43,505 bases of DNA from assembly GCA_025927575.1 (NCBI GenBank), contig JAICLJ010000018.1, positions 1 through 43,505 on the forward strand, written 5' to 3'. This DNA comes from Bryobacteraceae bacterium (GTDB taxonomy: Bacteria; Acidobacteriota; Terriglobia; Bryobacterales; Bryobacteraceae). The notes under the pieces were generated by a model, which made no database searches, had not been told where the DNA came from, and worked only from the letters and a program-made list of their open reading frames with translations. The first letter of the stretch is position 1. Each line of letters starts with the position of its first letter. Of this stretch, positions 7,745 to 16,015 are shown one piece after another. The translations under genes and the position numbers were made by a program.

Positions 7745-9415
7745 CTATAACGCCGGCGAATCGTTGCCGAGCATCTCCTTGCGGATGATCTTGACCGGGA
7801 TACCGCCCTGCTTTACGAAATTGTCATGGAATTGTTCGAGGTTGAAGGCCGCCCCGGTCTTCTCATGGTAGTCGTGGCGCAATTTCAGGATCTCGAGTTT
7901 GCCGAGCGTATAGACAAGATACGTCGGATCGCTGGTGCCGCGCTTCGTCTCGCGTTCGGCGTAATCATGCGACATGTAGCCCTGCTTTTCAAAAAAATCG
8001 ATGCCTTGCTGGTAAGTCATCTGGCCTGTGTGCATCTCGATGCCAACGATGTACCGGCAATCGCGGAGCAGCGCATCGAGCAGTTGCCCCAGGCGCAGTT
8101 TCGGATCGTGGTTGCCATAGCCTTCGTCAAGCATCATCTGCTCGGTGTAATGCGCCCACCCTTCCACGTTCGAACCACACATCGTTAGCTTGCGAACCTT
8201 GGAAGGCGCCTGCTTGAACCACAGGATTTGAACATAATGTCCGGGGTAAGCTTCGTGGATGGCAGTGCTCACGATGGTGCCTCGGTTGAACGCCGTCATG
8301 AATTGCTGGATGCGCTGCGCAGGCCAATTCTTCCCCGGCAGCGTGACGTTGAAAAATGCCTCGGTGGAAACTTTCTCATAAGGTCCGGGAGTGTCCATAG
8401 AGGCAGTAGTGAGGGCTCGCATGAACGGAGGCGTTTCTTCAACAGTAGGCGCCGGCGCCGGCGGAATTTTGATGATGTGCTTCGATTGGATGAAATCTTT
8501 CAGACTCGAGAACGTATCGTGAAAAGACTGCAACAGTTGGTCCGGCGCGGGATGATCTTTCTCCAAATCTTCCGCAATCTGCTGCGGCGTCTTCGTAGGA
8601 TCGATCTTTTGGGCGACAGCGATAAGCTCTTGCTGATTGCGGTGCAGGTCGTCGTACCCGATTTTCAGTAACCGGTCGAGCGGGATATCGACCATCTCTT
8701 CATAAAGAAGCTTCTTGCGATAGTCCTCGGCGCCGAGGCGGAAATCGCCGTGCGAGCGCGGCAGCAGATCCGTCTTGAGGAACTTTTGATATTTCTGCAA
8801 AGCGGAAATAACGGCAGCGTTGCTGGCCTTGAATTCGGCAAGTAGTTGCGGGTCCTTTACGCCTGAGAAAGCGTCCGGAACATCATGCGCAAAGAAACTC
8901 TCGATGCCGGGCAGTTGCTCGAGCGCGATCTCTGTGTAAATGCGCGGCGGGTTTTTCAGGTTTGCACGCGCCTCAATGAAAACGCGGGGAATGAGTTTCT
9001 CCCGGGCGATGACACTCTTGAGGCGTGCGTCAGGCGGCGCAAACTCGCGGCTGATCAACGAAAAAATGCTTGATGTTACGCCGCTTGAATAGTCGTCAGG
9101 ATTCTTTTCCCAGCCGCGGATATCTTCGGTGGCTAACAATTCTGCCCGGATGCGGGAGAGCACCAAGTCGCGGTCATCCGATTGGGGCATGCTTTCGAAC
9201 TTTGCGAGATACTTGCGATCCATCGCCACCTCGGCTTGCATTGAGCGCCGCGAATAATCCTCCAGTTTCGAATCGTACTGGTGGAATCCATCGGCAGTCG
9301 CTTCAGAAGGCGAGAACTCGAAGTGCTCGTTGAAATATTGGTCTACGAGTTGGTCGAATGGCGATTGGGCGTTGGCGATCATCGCTCCTGCCGCAAGAAG
9401 TGCAAGAACCTTCAT
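7745..9415 (-). CDS. Secreted DUF885 family zinc metallo-hydrolase
   Basis: A 556-residue protein with a short signal peptide (MKVLALLAAGAMIANAQ). The helical DUF885 domain carries the metal-binding motif H387-E388-x4-H393 in STAIHEAYPGHYVQ, with the downstream glutamate E418 in NVEGWAHYTEQMM. This is a gluzincin-like arrangement resembling carboxypeptidase Taq and thermolysin-clan enzymes. Family members are predicted exported peptidases or hydrolases; the substrate is generally unknown. The C-terminal sequence (GTSDPTYLVYTLGKLEILKL) is also characteristic. It is a single gene, divergent from the glucarate dehydratase gene, with 147 bases between the start codons and no clear promoter. Confidence 0.9.
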   Translation of the reverse strand: MKVLALLAAGAMIANAQSPFDQLVDQYFNEHFEFSPSEATADGFHQYDSKLEDYSRRSMQAEVAMDRKYLAKFESMPQSDDRDLVLSRIRAELLATEDIRGWEKNPDDYSSGVTSSIFSLISREFAPPDARLKSVIAREKLIPRVFIEARANLKNPPRIYTEIALEQLPGIESFFAHDVPDAFSGVKDPQLLAEFKASNAAVISALQKYQKFLKTDLLPRSHGDFRLGAEDYRKKLLYEEMVDIPLDRLLKIGYDDLHRNQQELIAVAQKIDPTKTPQQIAEDLEKDHPAPDQLLQSFHDTFSSLKDFIQSKHIIKIPPAPAPTVEETPPFMRALTTASMDTPGPYEKVSTEAFFNVTLPGKNWPAQRIQQFMTAFNRGTIVSTAIHEAYPGHYVQILWFKQAPSKVRKLTMCGSNVEGWAHYTEQMMLDEGYGNHDPKLRLGQLLDALLRDCRYIVGIEMHTGQMTYQQGIDFFEKQGYMSHDYAERETKRGTSDPTYLVYTLGKLEILKLRHDYHEKTGAAFNLEQFHDNFVKQGGIPVKIIRKEMLGNDSPAL

Positions 9416-9562
9416 TCAATCATTATCCAGTGGTAGCCTTTAGATCCGCCGGCGCGGAGCTGATGATACGCTAGTCGAAGTCCAGCGTCTGCTCCCTGGG
9501 ACCAGAGCCGAATTGAGCATCGAACTGCGACCGTCAGGAGGGCGGACACCCTGACATCAGAC

Positions 9563-10873
9563 ATGAGAATCTCCGCCCTCAAATTACACTCCATTGCGAT
9601 TGCCGATCCGCCTCTGCGCAGTTCCTATGGCCTTCATGCGCCATGGGCGCTGCGGACTGTCGTCGAACTTGAAACAGATGACGGCATTCGGGGCCTGAGC
9701 GAGACCTATGGTGGCGAGGCCCCGCGCGCGGCACTCGAAGGCATACGCGAGCGTGTTGTCGGTATGGATCCCTTTCAACTCGCTGGGCTTTACGAGGAGA
9801 TCAACCGCGAAAGCGTGGCCGACGGCAGCGTGCCGGGCGGGCGCAGCCAGGAGTGGCTCGTGCCGGGTGAGAACCCGCTCGATCGAAACAACCGGACATT
9901 CGCCGCGATCGAGATTGCGTGTCTTGACCTCATCGGCAAAGCGACCGGTAAACCGGTGTGCGACGTGATCGGCGGCCGCGTGCGCGATCGCGTCAATTTT
10001 TCCGCCTATCTTTTTTACAAGCACGCGGGTGGCGGAGGTGATGGTACGTACGCCGATGAATACGGCGAAGTACTCGACGCTCCTTCGGCTGTCCGCGAAT
10101 GCCGGCAGATGATCGCCCAATATGGATTCCACGAAATCAAGCTCAAAGGCGGTGTTCTCGATCCGCCGGTTGAGATCGAGACCATACGGGCCCTTCGGCG
10201 CGAATTCGGCTCAAGCCTTCCGCTGCGGATCGACCCCAACTGCGCATGGTCAGTGGACACGTCTGTCAACGTTGGCCAAGCCTTGCGCGAAGAACTCGCG
10301 GGTGGAGGCTATCTGGAAGACCCGTGCCCAGGACTGTCAGGTATGGGCGAAGTGCGGCGGAGACTTCTCGCCAAAGGAATCGATACGCCGCTTGCGAGCA
10401 ACGTCGCCGTCACCTCCTTCGCAGCGGTTCCTGAGGCCAAAGCGTGCGATGCGGTACAGATTGTCTTGTCCGATCCCCACTATTGGGGCGGAATGCGGCA
10501 GGTCCAATATCTTTCGCATCTTTGCGGAGTGCTGGGCATGGGCCTGTCGATGCATTCAAACAGCCATCTGGGGGTGAGTCTCATGGCGATGACGCACGTA
10601 GCCGCTGCCTGCCCGAACCTGACGTACGCCTGCGATACGCACTACCCGTGGCAGACTGCGAAAGATGAAATGGTCGCTGGAGGACGCATTCGATTTGTGA
10701 ACGGCGCCGTCGAGATTCCGGATAAGCCCGGCCTTGGCGTCGGACTGGACTACGACCAACTTGCCCGAGGGCGCGAGCGTTACGAGAAGATTCCGTTCCG
10801 CAAACGCGATGACGAAGCGGAAATGCGCAAGCACGTAGACCCGAATTGGAAACGGGTGCTGCCGCGCTGGTAG
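9563..10873 (+). CDS. gudD: Glucarate dehydratase (enolase superfamily)
   Basis: Converts D-glucarate (or L-idarate) to 5-dehydro-4-deoxy-D-glucarate. The 436-residue protein matches the GlucD subgroup through the active site: K193-L-K195 in HEIKLKGGVL, metal ligands D224 (RIDPNCAW), E252 (YLEDPC) and N280 (ASNVAV), and the D304/H331 pair in SDPHYWGG and MHSNSHLG that acts as the second acid/base dyad. The C-terminal PDKPGLGVGLDYDQL also fits. The next gene, a 5-dehydro-4-deoxyglucarate dehydratase, performs the following step, which strongly supports the assignment. There is no obvious Shine-Dalgarno before the ATG at 9563. Confidence 0.92.
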   Translation: MRISALKLHSIAIADPPLRSSYGLHAPWALRTVVELETDDGIRGLSETYGGEAPRAALEGIRERVVGMDPFQLAGLYEEINRESVADGSVPGGRSQEWLVPGENPLDRNNRTFAAIEIACLDLIGKATGKPVCDVIGGRVRDRVNFSAYLFYKHAGGGGDGTYADEYGEVLDAPSAVRECRQMIAQYGFHEIKLKGGVLDPPVEIETIRALRREFGSSLPLRIDPNCAWSVDTSVNVGQALREELAGGGYLEDPCPGLSGMGEVRRRLLAKGIDTPLASNVAVTSFAAVPEAKACDAVQIVLSDPHYWGGMRQVQYLSHLCGVLGMGLSMHSNSHLGVSLMAMTHVAAACPNLTYACDTHYPWQTAKDEMVAGGRIRFVNGAVEIPDKPGLGVGLDYDQLARGRERYEKIPFRKRDDEAEMRKHVDPNWKRVLPRW

Positions 10874-10918
10874 CGCGATAGGTTTACTCTACTTCGTTTC
10901 TCCTGTTTCGAACACCCC

Positions 10919-11060
10919 TGGTGGGGCAGAGCCTCGCTCCGCGACGGCCTCTCAGGCCAATGTCACTTAGTTTTGGTGGGGCAGACGCTCCGTCTGCGCG
11001 CGGCTCCCCGCCGCGCTCTTCGGATCTTGCGGGATTGTCGAGGAGCCGGGCGGGGCGCCC
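10919..11060. repeat. Cluster of short GC-rich hairpins (REP-like)
   Basis: Within 140 bases between gudD and kdgD stand several hairpins with tiny loops: GGCCT-CTC-AGGCC (10946-10958), GCAGACG-CTC-CGTCTGC (10981-10997), GCGCGGC-TCCCC-GCCGCGC right after it, and the palindrome GGGGCGCCCC (about 11052-11061). The units starting GGTGGGGCAGA occur twice, near 10919 and 10975, as diverged copies of one element. This is the look of a repetitive extragenic palindrome. It could stabilise or attenuate the gudD transcript. That it recurs genome-wide is an inference. Confidence 0.6.
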
Positions 11061-11141
11061 CGCGCAGGCCGAATTCGATTGAGAGATTTTGCAACGGTGC
11101 TGCGAGTGAAGAAAAAAAGCCAATCTCTATATACTGAGCAC

Positions 11142-12077
11142 GTGACTCCTCGCGCTTTTGCATCGCGGCTTCGCGGCGTTTTTGGTTTTCCGGTCACGCC
11201 CTTTCGGCGCGACCTTTCCCTCGATTTGGACGCGCTCGCACGCAATGTAGACGAAATGGCGGCGTATCCGTTTTGCGCGATGGTGGCCGCGGGCGGAACC
11301 GGTGAGATGTACTCGCTCTCGATGGAAGAGATAGAACTCGTTGTCGCGACGACCGTAAGAGCCGTAAATGGCCGCATGCCTGTCGTTGCCGGTACTGGAT
11401 TTAATGCTTCGATAGGCGTCGAAATCGCGCAGCGGGTGGAAAAGGCCGGAGCCGAGTGCATCCTGGCGCTTCCACCCTATTACTCGGAAGCGCCGGAAGA
11501 GGGCTTGTTCGCTTATTACGAAGCGATTGGTGCCGCGACTCCGCTTCCGTTGGTGGTCTATAGCCGCGGATGGGCGGCCTTCACACCGGAAATGGTGGCG
11601 CGGCTTGCCGAGCGCGTCCCAACGCTGGTTGCCTGGAAAGACGGGCAAGGGGATGTCCGCAAATACCAGCGCATCATGAGCCATAACGGCGGCCGGTTGG
11701 CGTGGCTCGGCGGCCTGGGCGACGATTGCGTGCCGGGCTATTTCGCCATCGGCGTGCAGGCGTATACGTCAAGCATTTCGAACATCGCGCCTCGGCTTTC
11801 GCTGGCGCTCGCTGAGGCGGGGGCCGGCGGCGATTTCGTGAGATTGAATAAACTGATGGAACGGTATGTTCATCCGCTGTATGCCATTCGCGAACGATCG
11901 CGCGGCTACGAAGTGGCTGTGATGAAAGAGGCTATGGAGGCACTCGGCATGCCCGCGGGACCGGTCCGGCCGCCCTTGATGAATTGCCGGTCCAAAGATG
12001 TTGAAGATATTCGGAAGCTGATGCAAGTGTACGAGGAGTTCAGAGTTCCGGCCGGCGCAGCCCTGCGAAACCAGTGA
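11142..12077 (+). CDS. kdgD: 5-dehydro-4-deoxyglucarate dehydratase (DHDPS/NAL superfamily)
   Basis: Catalyses dehydration and decarboxylation of 5-dehydro-4-deoxy-D-glucarate to 2-oxoglutarate semialdehyde. Counted from the GTG start, the 311-residue TIM barrel has GGTGE at 51-55, the barrel tyrosine Y140 in LVVYSRGW and the Schiff-base lysine K166 in LVAWKDGQGD, all typical of KDGDH. The GTG at 11142 was chosen because the family usually begins just before TPxxxxxRLRGVxxFPVTPF; an ATG further up at 11079 adds unconserved basic residues. A TATACT box at 11130-11135 lies so close to this GTG that a leaderless transcript is possible. The oxidising 2-oxoglutarate semialdehyde dehydrogenase is not in the window. 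Confidence 0.9.
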   Translation: MTPRAFASRLRGVFGFPVTPFRRDLSLDLDALARNVDEMAAYPFCAMVAAGGTGEMYSLSMEEIELVVATTVRAVNGRMPVVAGTGFNASIGVEIAQRVEKAGAECILALPPYYSEAPEEGLFAYYEAIGAATPLPLVVYSRGWAAFTPEMVARLAERVPTLVAWKDGQGDVRKYQRIMSHNGGRLAWLGGLGDDCVPGYFAIGVQAYTSSISNIAPRLSLALAEAGAGGDFVRLNKLMERYVHPLYAIRERSRGYEVAVMKEAMEALGMPAGPVRPPLMNCRSKDVEDIRKLMQVYEEFRVPAGAALRNQ

Positions 12078-12089
12078 GAGGATGTCGGT

Positions 12090-12638
12090 ATGGCGCTGAA
12101 ATTCACTACTTCCTACCTCGAAGACTCGCTGGCTCTCTTCCGACATTACAAGAAAATGGCCGAGGGCGCTATCGCCCAGGTGACCGACGAGCAACTCTTC
12201 ACAACGCTTGATAACGAGATGAACTCGATCGCCGTAGTTATAAAGCACATGGCGGGCAACATGCGCTCACGCTGGACGGACTTTCTGACGACGGATGGCG
12301 AGAAGCCTGACCGCAATCGCGACACCGAATTTGTCGACCCGCCGGCGACACGTGAGTCGCTGATGCAAACCTGGAGCGATGGGTGGAACGCCATGTTCGC
12401 CGCGCTCGGGCCCCTTACGGATGCCGATATGAACCGGACGGTCGTGATCCGGGGAGAAGCCCACTCAGTGATGCAGGCCATCAATCGTCAGACGGCGCAC
12501 TATGCCTACCATTGCGGCCAGATCGTATTTCTGGCGAAGCACCTCCGCCACAGTAACTGGAAGTCGCTCAGTGTACCTCGCGGGCAGTCCGCACAATTCA
12601 ACTCCAAAGTCGCCGCCGGCGATGCCAGCCAGCGCTAG
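12090..12638 (+). CDS. DinB-like protein, DUF1572 family
   Basis: A 182-residue four-helix protein of the DinB/YfiT superfamily. Histidines expected to bind a divalent metal are visible in VVIKHMAGNM (about residue 53) and in the pair NRQTAHYAYHCGQI (about 136-140). Members are thought to be metal-dependent enzymes of small-thiol chemistry (bacillithiol or mycothiol transferases) or are of unknown function; nothing here fixes a substrate. A purine-rich GAGAGGAT precedes the ATG at 12090, and only 12 bases separate it from kdgD, so it is probably cotranscribed with the glucarate genes. It converges with the AsmA gene, 9 bases apart. Confidence 0.85.
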   Translation: MALKFTTSYLEDSLALFRHYKKMAEGAIAQVTDEQLFTTLDNEMNSIAVVIKHMAGNMRSRWTDFLTTDGEKPDRNRDTEFVDPPATRESLMQTWSDGWNAMFAALGPLTDADMNRTVVIRGEAHSVMQAINRQTAHYAYHCGQIVFLAKHLRHSNWKSLSVPRGQSAQFNSKVAAGDASQR

Positions 12639-12647
12639 CGATAGCTG

Positions 12648-14864
12648 CTATTGTTTCTTCTTCTTCTTGCCAAAAGTATCCAGGATCGAATCGATGGCAT
12701 TTTGCGGCTTTTTATCGCCTTCCGTTCGTTTGCCCCCAATCCCGCCGAGTACTCCGCCCAAGCCGCCGGCCTTGTTGCCCAGAACGGACCCGATGATGCC
12801 GGTCGTCAGCTTGCCCGGATCTCCGCTCGTCGGCAAGAGATTCTTCAGCTTCATCTCAGCGATCGCGTTTACGTCGGGACTGAACGTGGGATTCGACAGG
12901 TTTCCCGTGACAAGCACCGGTATCACCAGTTCACCTTTGTTGTTCGCCAGCGCCGAATTCAGATAGCCGCCGATTGCGGAACCGCCAACCTGCTTACTGA
13001 TGCCGCTTGTAAGGACGGCTGTCATATGCATGTTCACGCCTTGATCGACGAGGTTGACCACCCCCTTGGCTGAAAGGGAGCCCTCGTCTAGAGTGGCGAC
13101 CAAGTCATTGGTATTCGCCACGCCATTTCGAATATTCAGATTGCCCGACAAGCGCTTCAGTGGCGTACCTGATTTTCCTTGAGCTGCAGCCGTTCCGGTG
13201 AATCTGCCGACCGCGGAGAGTGCCTTTAGAATGTTCACATTTTTTAGTTCGCCATCGGCGACATTGAAGCCGACCGTGCCGTTCAGCGTGCGGGCCAGAT
13301 TGGTGCTGGAACTGAGTGCGAACGACAGATTTCCGTCGGCCGCCAGGCTCCCGTATAAGGTATTCTTCAGCGAGCTGGTTGCCGACAAAAGCTTGTTGGT
13401 GTCGACGCCCGTCAGTTTCGCGTTTACCGTGCACAACGGAGTAGCCGGTCGTGTATCGAGTGTCCACGTGCCGCTCTCTTTTCCACCGAACAGATCGGCC
13501 GTCAAAGGCGATAACCGAATTACGCCGTCCGTCAGCTTAGCCTCCGCGCGGACGTTGCTCAATACAATATCTTGCGCGGTAATGCTGCTCGCAGTAATAG
13601 TGGCCCCGCCGTGCAGCTGCATGTTGAGATCGGGGGCGCGCACGTTGGACGAGCCGCCACTGATATCGAGATTCTTCAATGCGAGAGATCCCAGGAATTG
13701 CGGATCGCTCATCGGGCCTTTCGCCATTACGTCGGCGTTCAGCGTTCCTTTGACTTGCGTGCCGGGACTCAGCGAAACGCCAAATGCGCCTGTGAGGTGA
13801 GCGAGGTCGGACAAAGGCGCGCCTTGTGTATTCAGACGAACGTTGAGGTTGGATGGAGTCGCTCCGGCGTCAATCGTGCCGGAAAGCGACACCGGTATTG
13901 TCCCGAGTTTGAGTTCGCCCGCCTTGATCTGTACGAGGTCCTGCGGGCGGGTGATGGCGAGGTCATAGTTTGCTTGAATCGGATCGCTGATTTTCGAGTC
14001 CCGGATCACTACCTGTTTCAGCGTCAGATCGCCTTTGCATGTGATCGAATTGCCTGTGGATTTCAGATCGGCCTTTCCGGACATCACAGCATCCGTTTTG
14101 TTCGGAATGGCTCCTGAGAAGAAGTGTCCCAGGCTCGCCAGAGAAGCCTCCTCGAGAGCAACATGTCCATCGATAGGCGTAGCTGCAGCGTTTCCGGTTT
14201 GTAGCGGCCCAACTTTTGCGTCGAGCGAGAGCAGCTGCTTGCCTTGTCCGGGTAGATGCGCGGACAAATTCAGATTAAAGGGCTGGCCCGGCGCGAAGTC
14301 GGTCAGCTTCGCGTCAATGTGGTCGTACACCGCACGCGGCTGTTTTGTTTTCAGATCGGTTACGGCGATCTGGCCGTCGGTGATGGTCACTTTATCCAGC
14401 GTGAACTGGGTGGGAGCAGCGGCTGGCTGCTTGCCCGCCGCGGGCGGAGGCGCTGGCGCAGGAGTCTGTGCAGGGGCCTTGGTGCTCGAAAAATTCCAGA
14501 CGCCGTTCGCGTTTTGGATTAGTTCAATTTGTGGGCGCGTGAGCTGGAGCGATTTAATTTGAGGCTCGCCGCGCAGAAGCGACCAGAATGCGACGCTTGC
14601 GGAGACATTGCTGGCTGTGGCTAAAGGCGGCTGCGAGGGGAAGCCGGGAGCTTGGCCGATCGTGACGCCGGCGATCCCCACCGACAGTGGAAATACGTGC
14701 AGCGTCAATTTGCCAAGCGTGACTGGGCGATCGAGCTTTTCTTGCGCCTCCGCCTGAATGCGGGGGCGGTACTTGTCGATATCGATCAGCGAAGGCAGGA
14801 TCAGCAGGATGATGATGACAACTGCCACGATAACGGCTAGGACGAGGATGAGTCGACGGCGCAT
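12648..14864 (-). CDS. AsmA family envelope protein
   Basis: A 738-residue protein anchored by one N-terminal membrane helix (LILVLAVIVAVVIIILLILP), followed by the AsmA opening DIDKYRPRIQAEAQEKLDRP and TLGKLTLHVFPLSVGIAGVT. A Pro/Ala-rich linker (about 130-150) leads into long repetitive beta-rich sequence and an AsmA C-terminal region (LSGNLNIRNGVANTNDL), then a Gly/Lys-rich tail. AsmA/TamB/YhdP-type proteins bridge the periplasm and are involved in outer-membrane assembly and lipid transport, so this gene supports a diderm cell. The start is the ATG at 14864, directly before the basic residues of the anchor. The tail (KKPQNAIDSILDTFGKKKKK) is strongly basic. It stands alone. Confidence 0.88.
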   Translation of the reverse strand: MRRRLILVLAVIVAVVIIILLILPSLIDIDKYRPRIQAEAQEKLDRPVTLGKLTLHVFPLSVGIAGVTIGQAPGFPSQPPLATASNVSASVAFWSLLRGEPQIKSLQLTRPQIELIQNANGVWNFSSTKAPAQTPAPAPPPAAGKQPAAAPTQFTLDKVTITDGQIAVTDLKTKQPRAVYDHIDAKLTDFAPGQPFNLNLSAHLPGQGKQLLSLDAKVGPLQTGNAAATPIDGHVALEEASLASLGHFFSGAIPNKTDAVMSGKADLKSTGNSITCKGDLTLKQVVIRDSKISDPIQANYDLAITRPQDLVQIKAGELKLGTIPVSLSGTIDAGATPSNLNVRLNTQGAPLSDLAHLTGAFGVSLSPGTQVKGTLNADVMAKGPMSDPQFLGSLALKNLDISGGSSNVRAPDLNMQLHGGATITASSITAQDIVLSNVRAEAKLTDGVIRLSPLTADLFGGKESGTWTLDTRPATPLCTVNAKLTGVDTNKLLSATSSLKNTLYGSLAADGNLSFALSSSTNLARTLNGTVGFNVADGELKNVNILKALSAVGRFTGTAAAQGKSGTPLKRLSGNLNIRNGVANTNDLVATLDEGSLSAKGVVNLVDQGVNMHMTAVLTSGISKQVGGSAIGGYLNSALANNKGELVIPVLVTGNLSNPTFSPDVNAIAEMKLKNLLPTSGDPGKLTTGIIGSVLGNKAGGLGGVLGGIGGKRTEGDKKPQNAIDSILDTFGKKKKKQ

Positions 14865-15135
14865 GGTTTAAATTGTAGACGCCAATGGATGAGTGATTGC
14901 GGCAAAAGAATGTTGCGGCTTCTGAGCGGATCCTTCTAAGTGCTGAATATATAGGGAGTTATATGAATTGCCAAAGAATGGCCGGGAAAGCAACTTTCGA
15001 GCAATACCGGCCGGAGCCAGGGCCGCAGTGAGTTAGTCTTACGGCCTTTTGGCTCGGCTGGGAACTTTTTAAAGGAGGGGCCGTCGTAGAATGGCGTCTC
15101 GTAGTTAAAATTCATGAGTTCTATCAAGGAGCGTC

Positions 15136-15365
15136 GTGCGCCGCCGCGATGTCATACAGGCGCAATATCAATACAAGGCGGCGCTCGAAGGCTTGTGCCG
15201 GCTGATCGGCGCGGATCTCACGCCGGCTCTTCGCAGCACGGAAATTTGTTTCAGATGTCGATCCTACCGTGGCGCCTTCCCAATCGATTTCTGCCTTTTG
15301 AGGAGGCGCTGTCGAAAGCGATGCTGGGCATGATTGTCGAGCACCGCACGTCCGCTGATTTGTAA
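15136..15365 (+). pseudogene. Decayed fragment of a TolC-like outer-membrane efflux protein
   Basis: One frame gives DVIQAQYQYKAALEGLCRLI then GADLTP, the phrase near the end of each TolC helical hairpin repeat. After ALRSTEI the frame changes: one frame continues DVDPTVAPSQSISAF to a stop, and another continues LPFEEALSKAMLGMIVEHRT to a TAA at 15363-15365. At least two frameshifts are therefore needed, and both ends of a normal (about 450-residue) TolC protein are absent. No membrane-fusion or RND partner is beside it; the RND gene at 41535 is 26 kb away. Family assignment is from motif memory only. Confidence 0.5.
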
Positions 15366-15390
15366 GCCAAGCTTCAACCCCAAGCTTGGC
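15366..15390. other. Perfect inverted repeat, 9-base arms
   Basis: GCCAAGCTT (15366-15374) and AAGCTTGGC (15382-15390) are perfect inverted copies separated by CAACCCC. It directly follows the end of the TolC-like remnant. There is no T run after it. It could be a terminator, an operator or a scar of rearrangement; the sequence alone does not decide. Confidence 0.5.
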
Positions 15391-15555
15391 CGTTTACATG
15401 CTCTCGCGGGACGCCAACTTCCGGGCGCTCTGGGAAAAGAAGGCAACCTTCCCGTTTTTCGTGGTGGGTGACGAATACATCACCCGTTTGCTGCTGTTCC
15501 GCTGACGGTCGAAATTCTGCAATCGCACTGGCCCGCCCTCACGCATAATGGGCAC

Positions 15556-16002
15556 ATGAAACCCAACGTCAAATCCATTCCAGACGGTTTTCAAACCGTC
15601 AACGCATATCTTCAAGTGGATAGTGTCGCGAAAGAGATCGCTTTTCTCGAGCAGGCATTTGGCGGGAAAGTACTTCACCGCTCTGTTCTGCCGGATGGCA
15701 GAAGCATTCATGCGGAAGTGAAGGTCGGAAATTCCATCGTCATGATGGGGCAAGGTAATGAGACGTGGAAACCGCGCCCCTGCGCCGTATATGTCTACGT
15801 CGACGATGTCGATGCGACATACCAGTGCGCGGTGGCGGCGGGCGGAAAGTCACTTGGCGAACCGAAAGACCAGTTTTACGGCGATCGCAGCGGTGGCGTG
15901 GAAGACCCATGTGGAAACAGTTGGTGGATTGCCACGCACATCGAAGACGTATCGCATGAGGAATCCGACCGGCGCTTCGCGGCAATGGGCCATCAACATT
16001 AA
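15556..16002 (+). CDS. VOC superfamily protein, PhnB/glyoxalase-like
   Basis: A 148-residue protein made of two beta-alpha-beta-beta-beta units: DGFQTVNAYLQVDSVAKEIA with FLEQAFGGKVLHRSVLPDGR, then AVYVYVDDVDATYQCAVAAG followed by VEDPCGNSWWIATH. The order and the phrase SIHAEVKVGNSIVMM match the PhnB-like branch of the vicinal-oxygen-chelate family. Substrates in this family range from glyoxals to antibiotics and are not predictable here. It converges with the flavoprotein gene at 16016, 13 bases away. Confidence 0.85.
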   Translation: MKPNVKSIPDGFQTVNAYLQVDSVAKEIAFLEQAFGGKVLHRSVLPDGRSIHAEVKVGNSIVMMGQGNETWKPRPCAVYVYVDDVDATYQCAVAAGGKSLGEPKDQFYGDRSGGVEDPCGNSWWIATHIEDVSHEESDRRFAAMGHQH

Positions 16003-16015
16003 GAACTAAAGCGCA

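Larger units (their letters stand above)
14865..15555. other. 690-base gap without an intact gene
   Basis: Between the AsmA start and the VOC gene no intact recognisable gene is present. From 14865 to 15135 I see AT-richer sequence with no supported gene. Then come the TolC-like remnant (15136-15365), the inverted repeat (15366-15390) and a 35-codon reading frame at 15398-15505 (MLSRDANFRALWEKKATFPF, then a short tail ending ITRLLLFR). That frame reads like protein sequence but is not recognised and has no ribosome binding site, so it may be another gene remnant. Confidence 0.6.

Noticed and set aside
14936-15127. 63-codon minus-strand frame with NFNYETPFYDG
   Set aside because: No ribosome binding site and no recognised family; too weak to annotate, though it might be a remnant.
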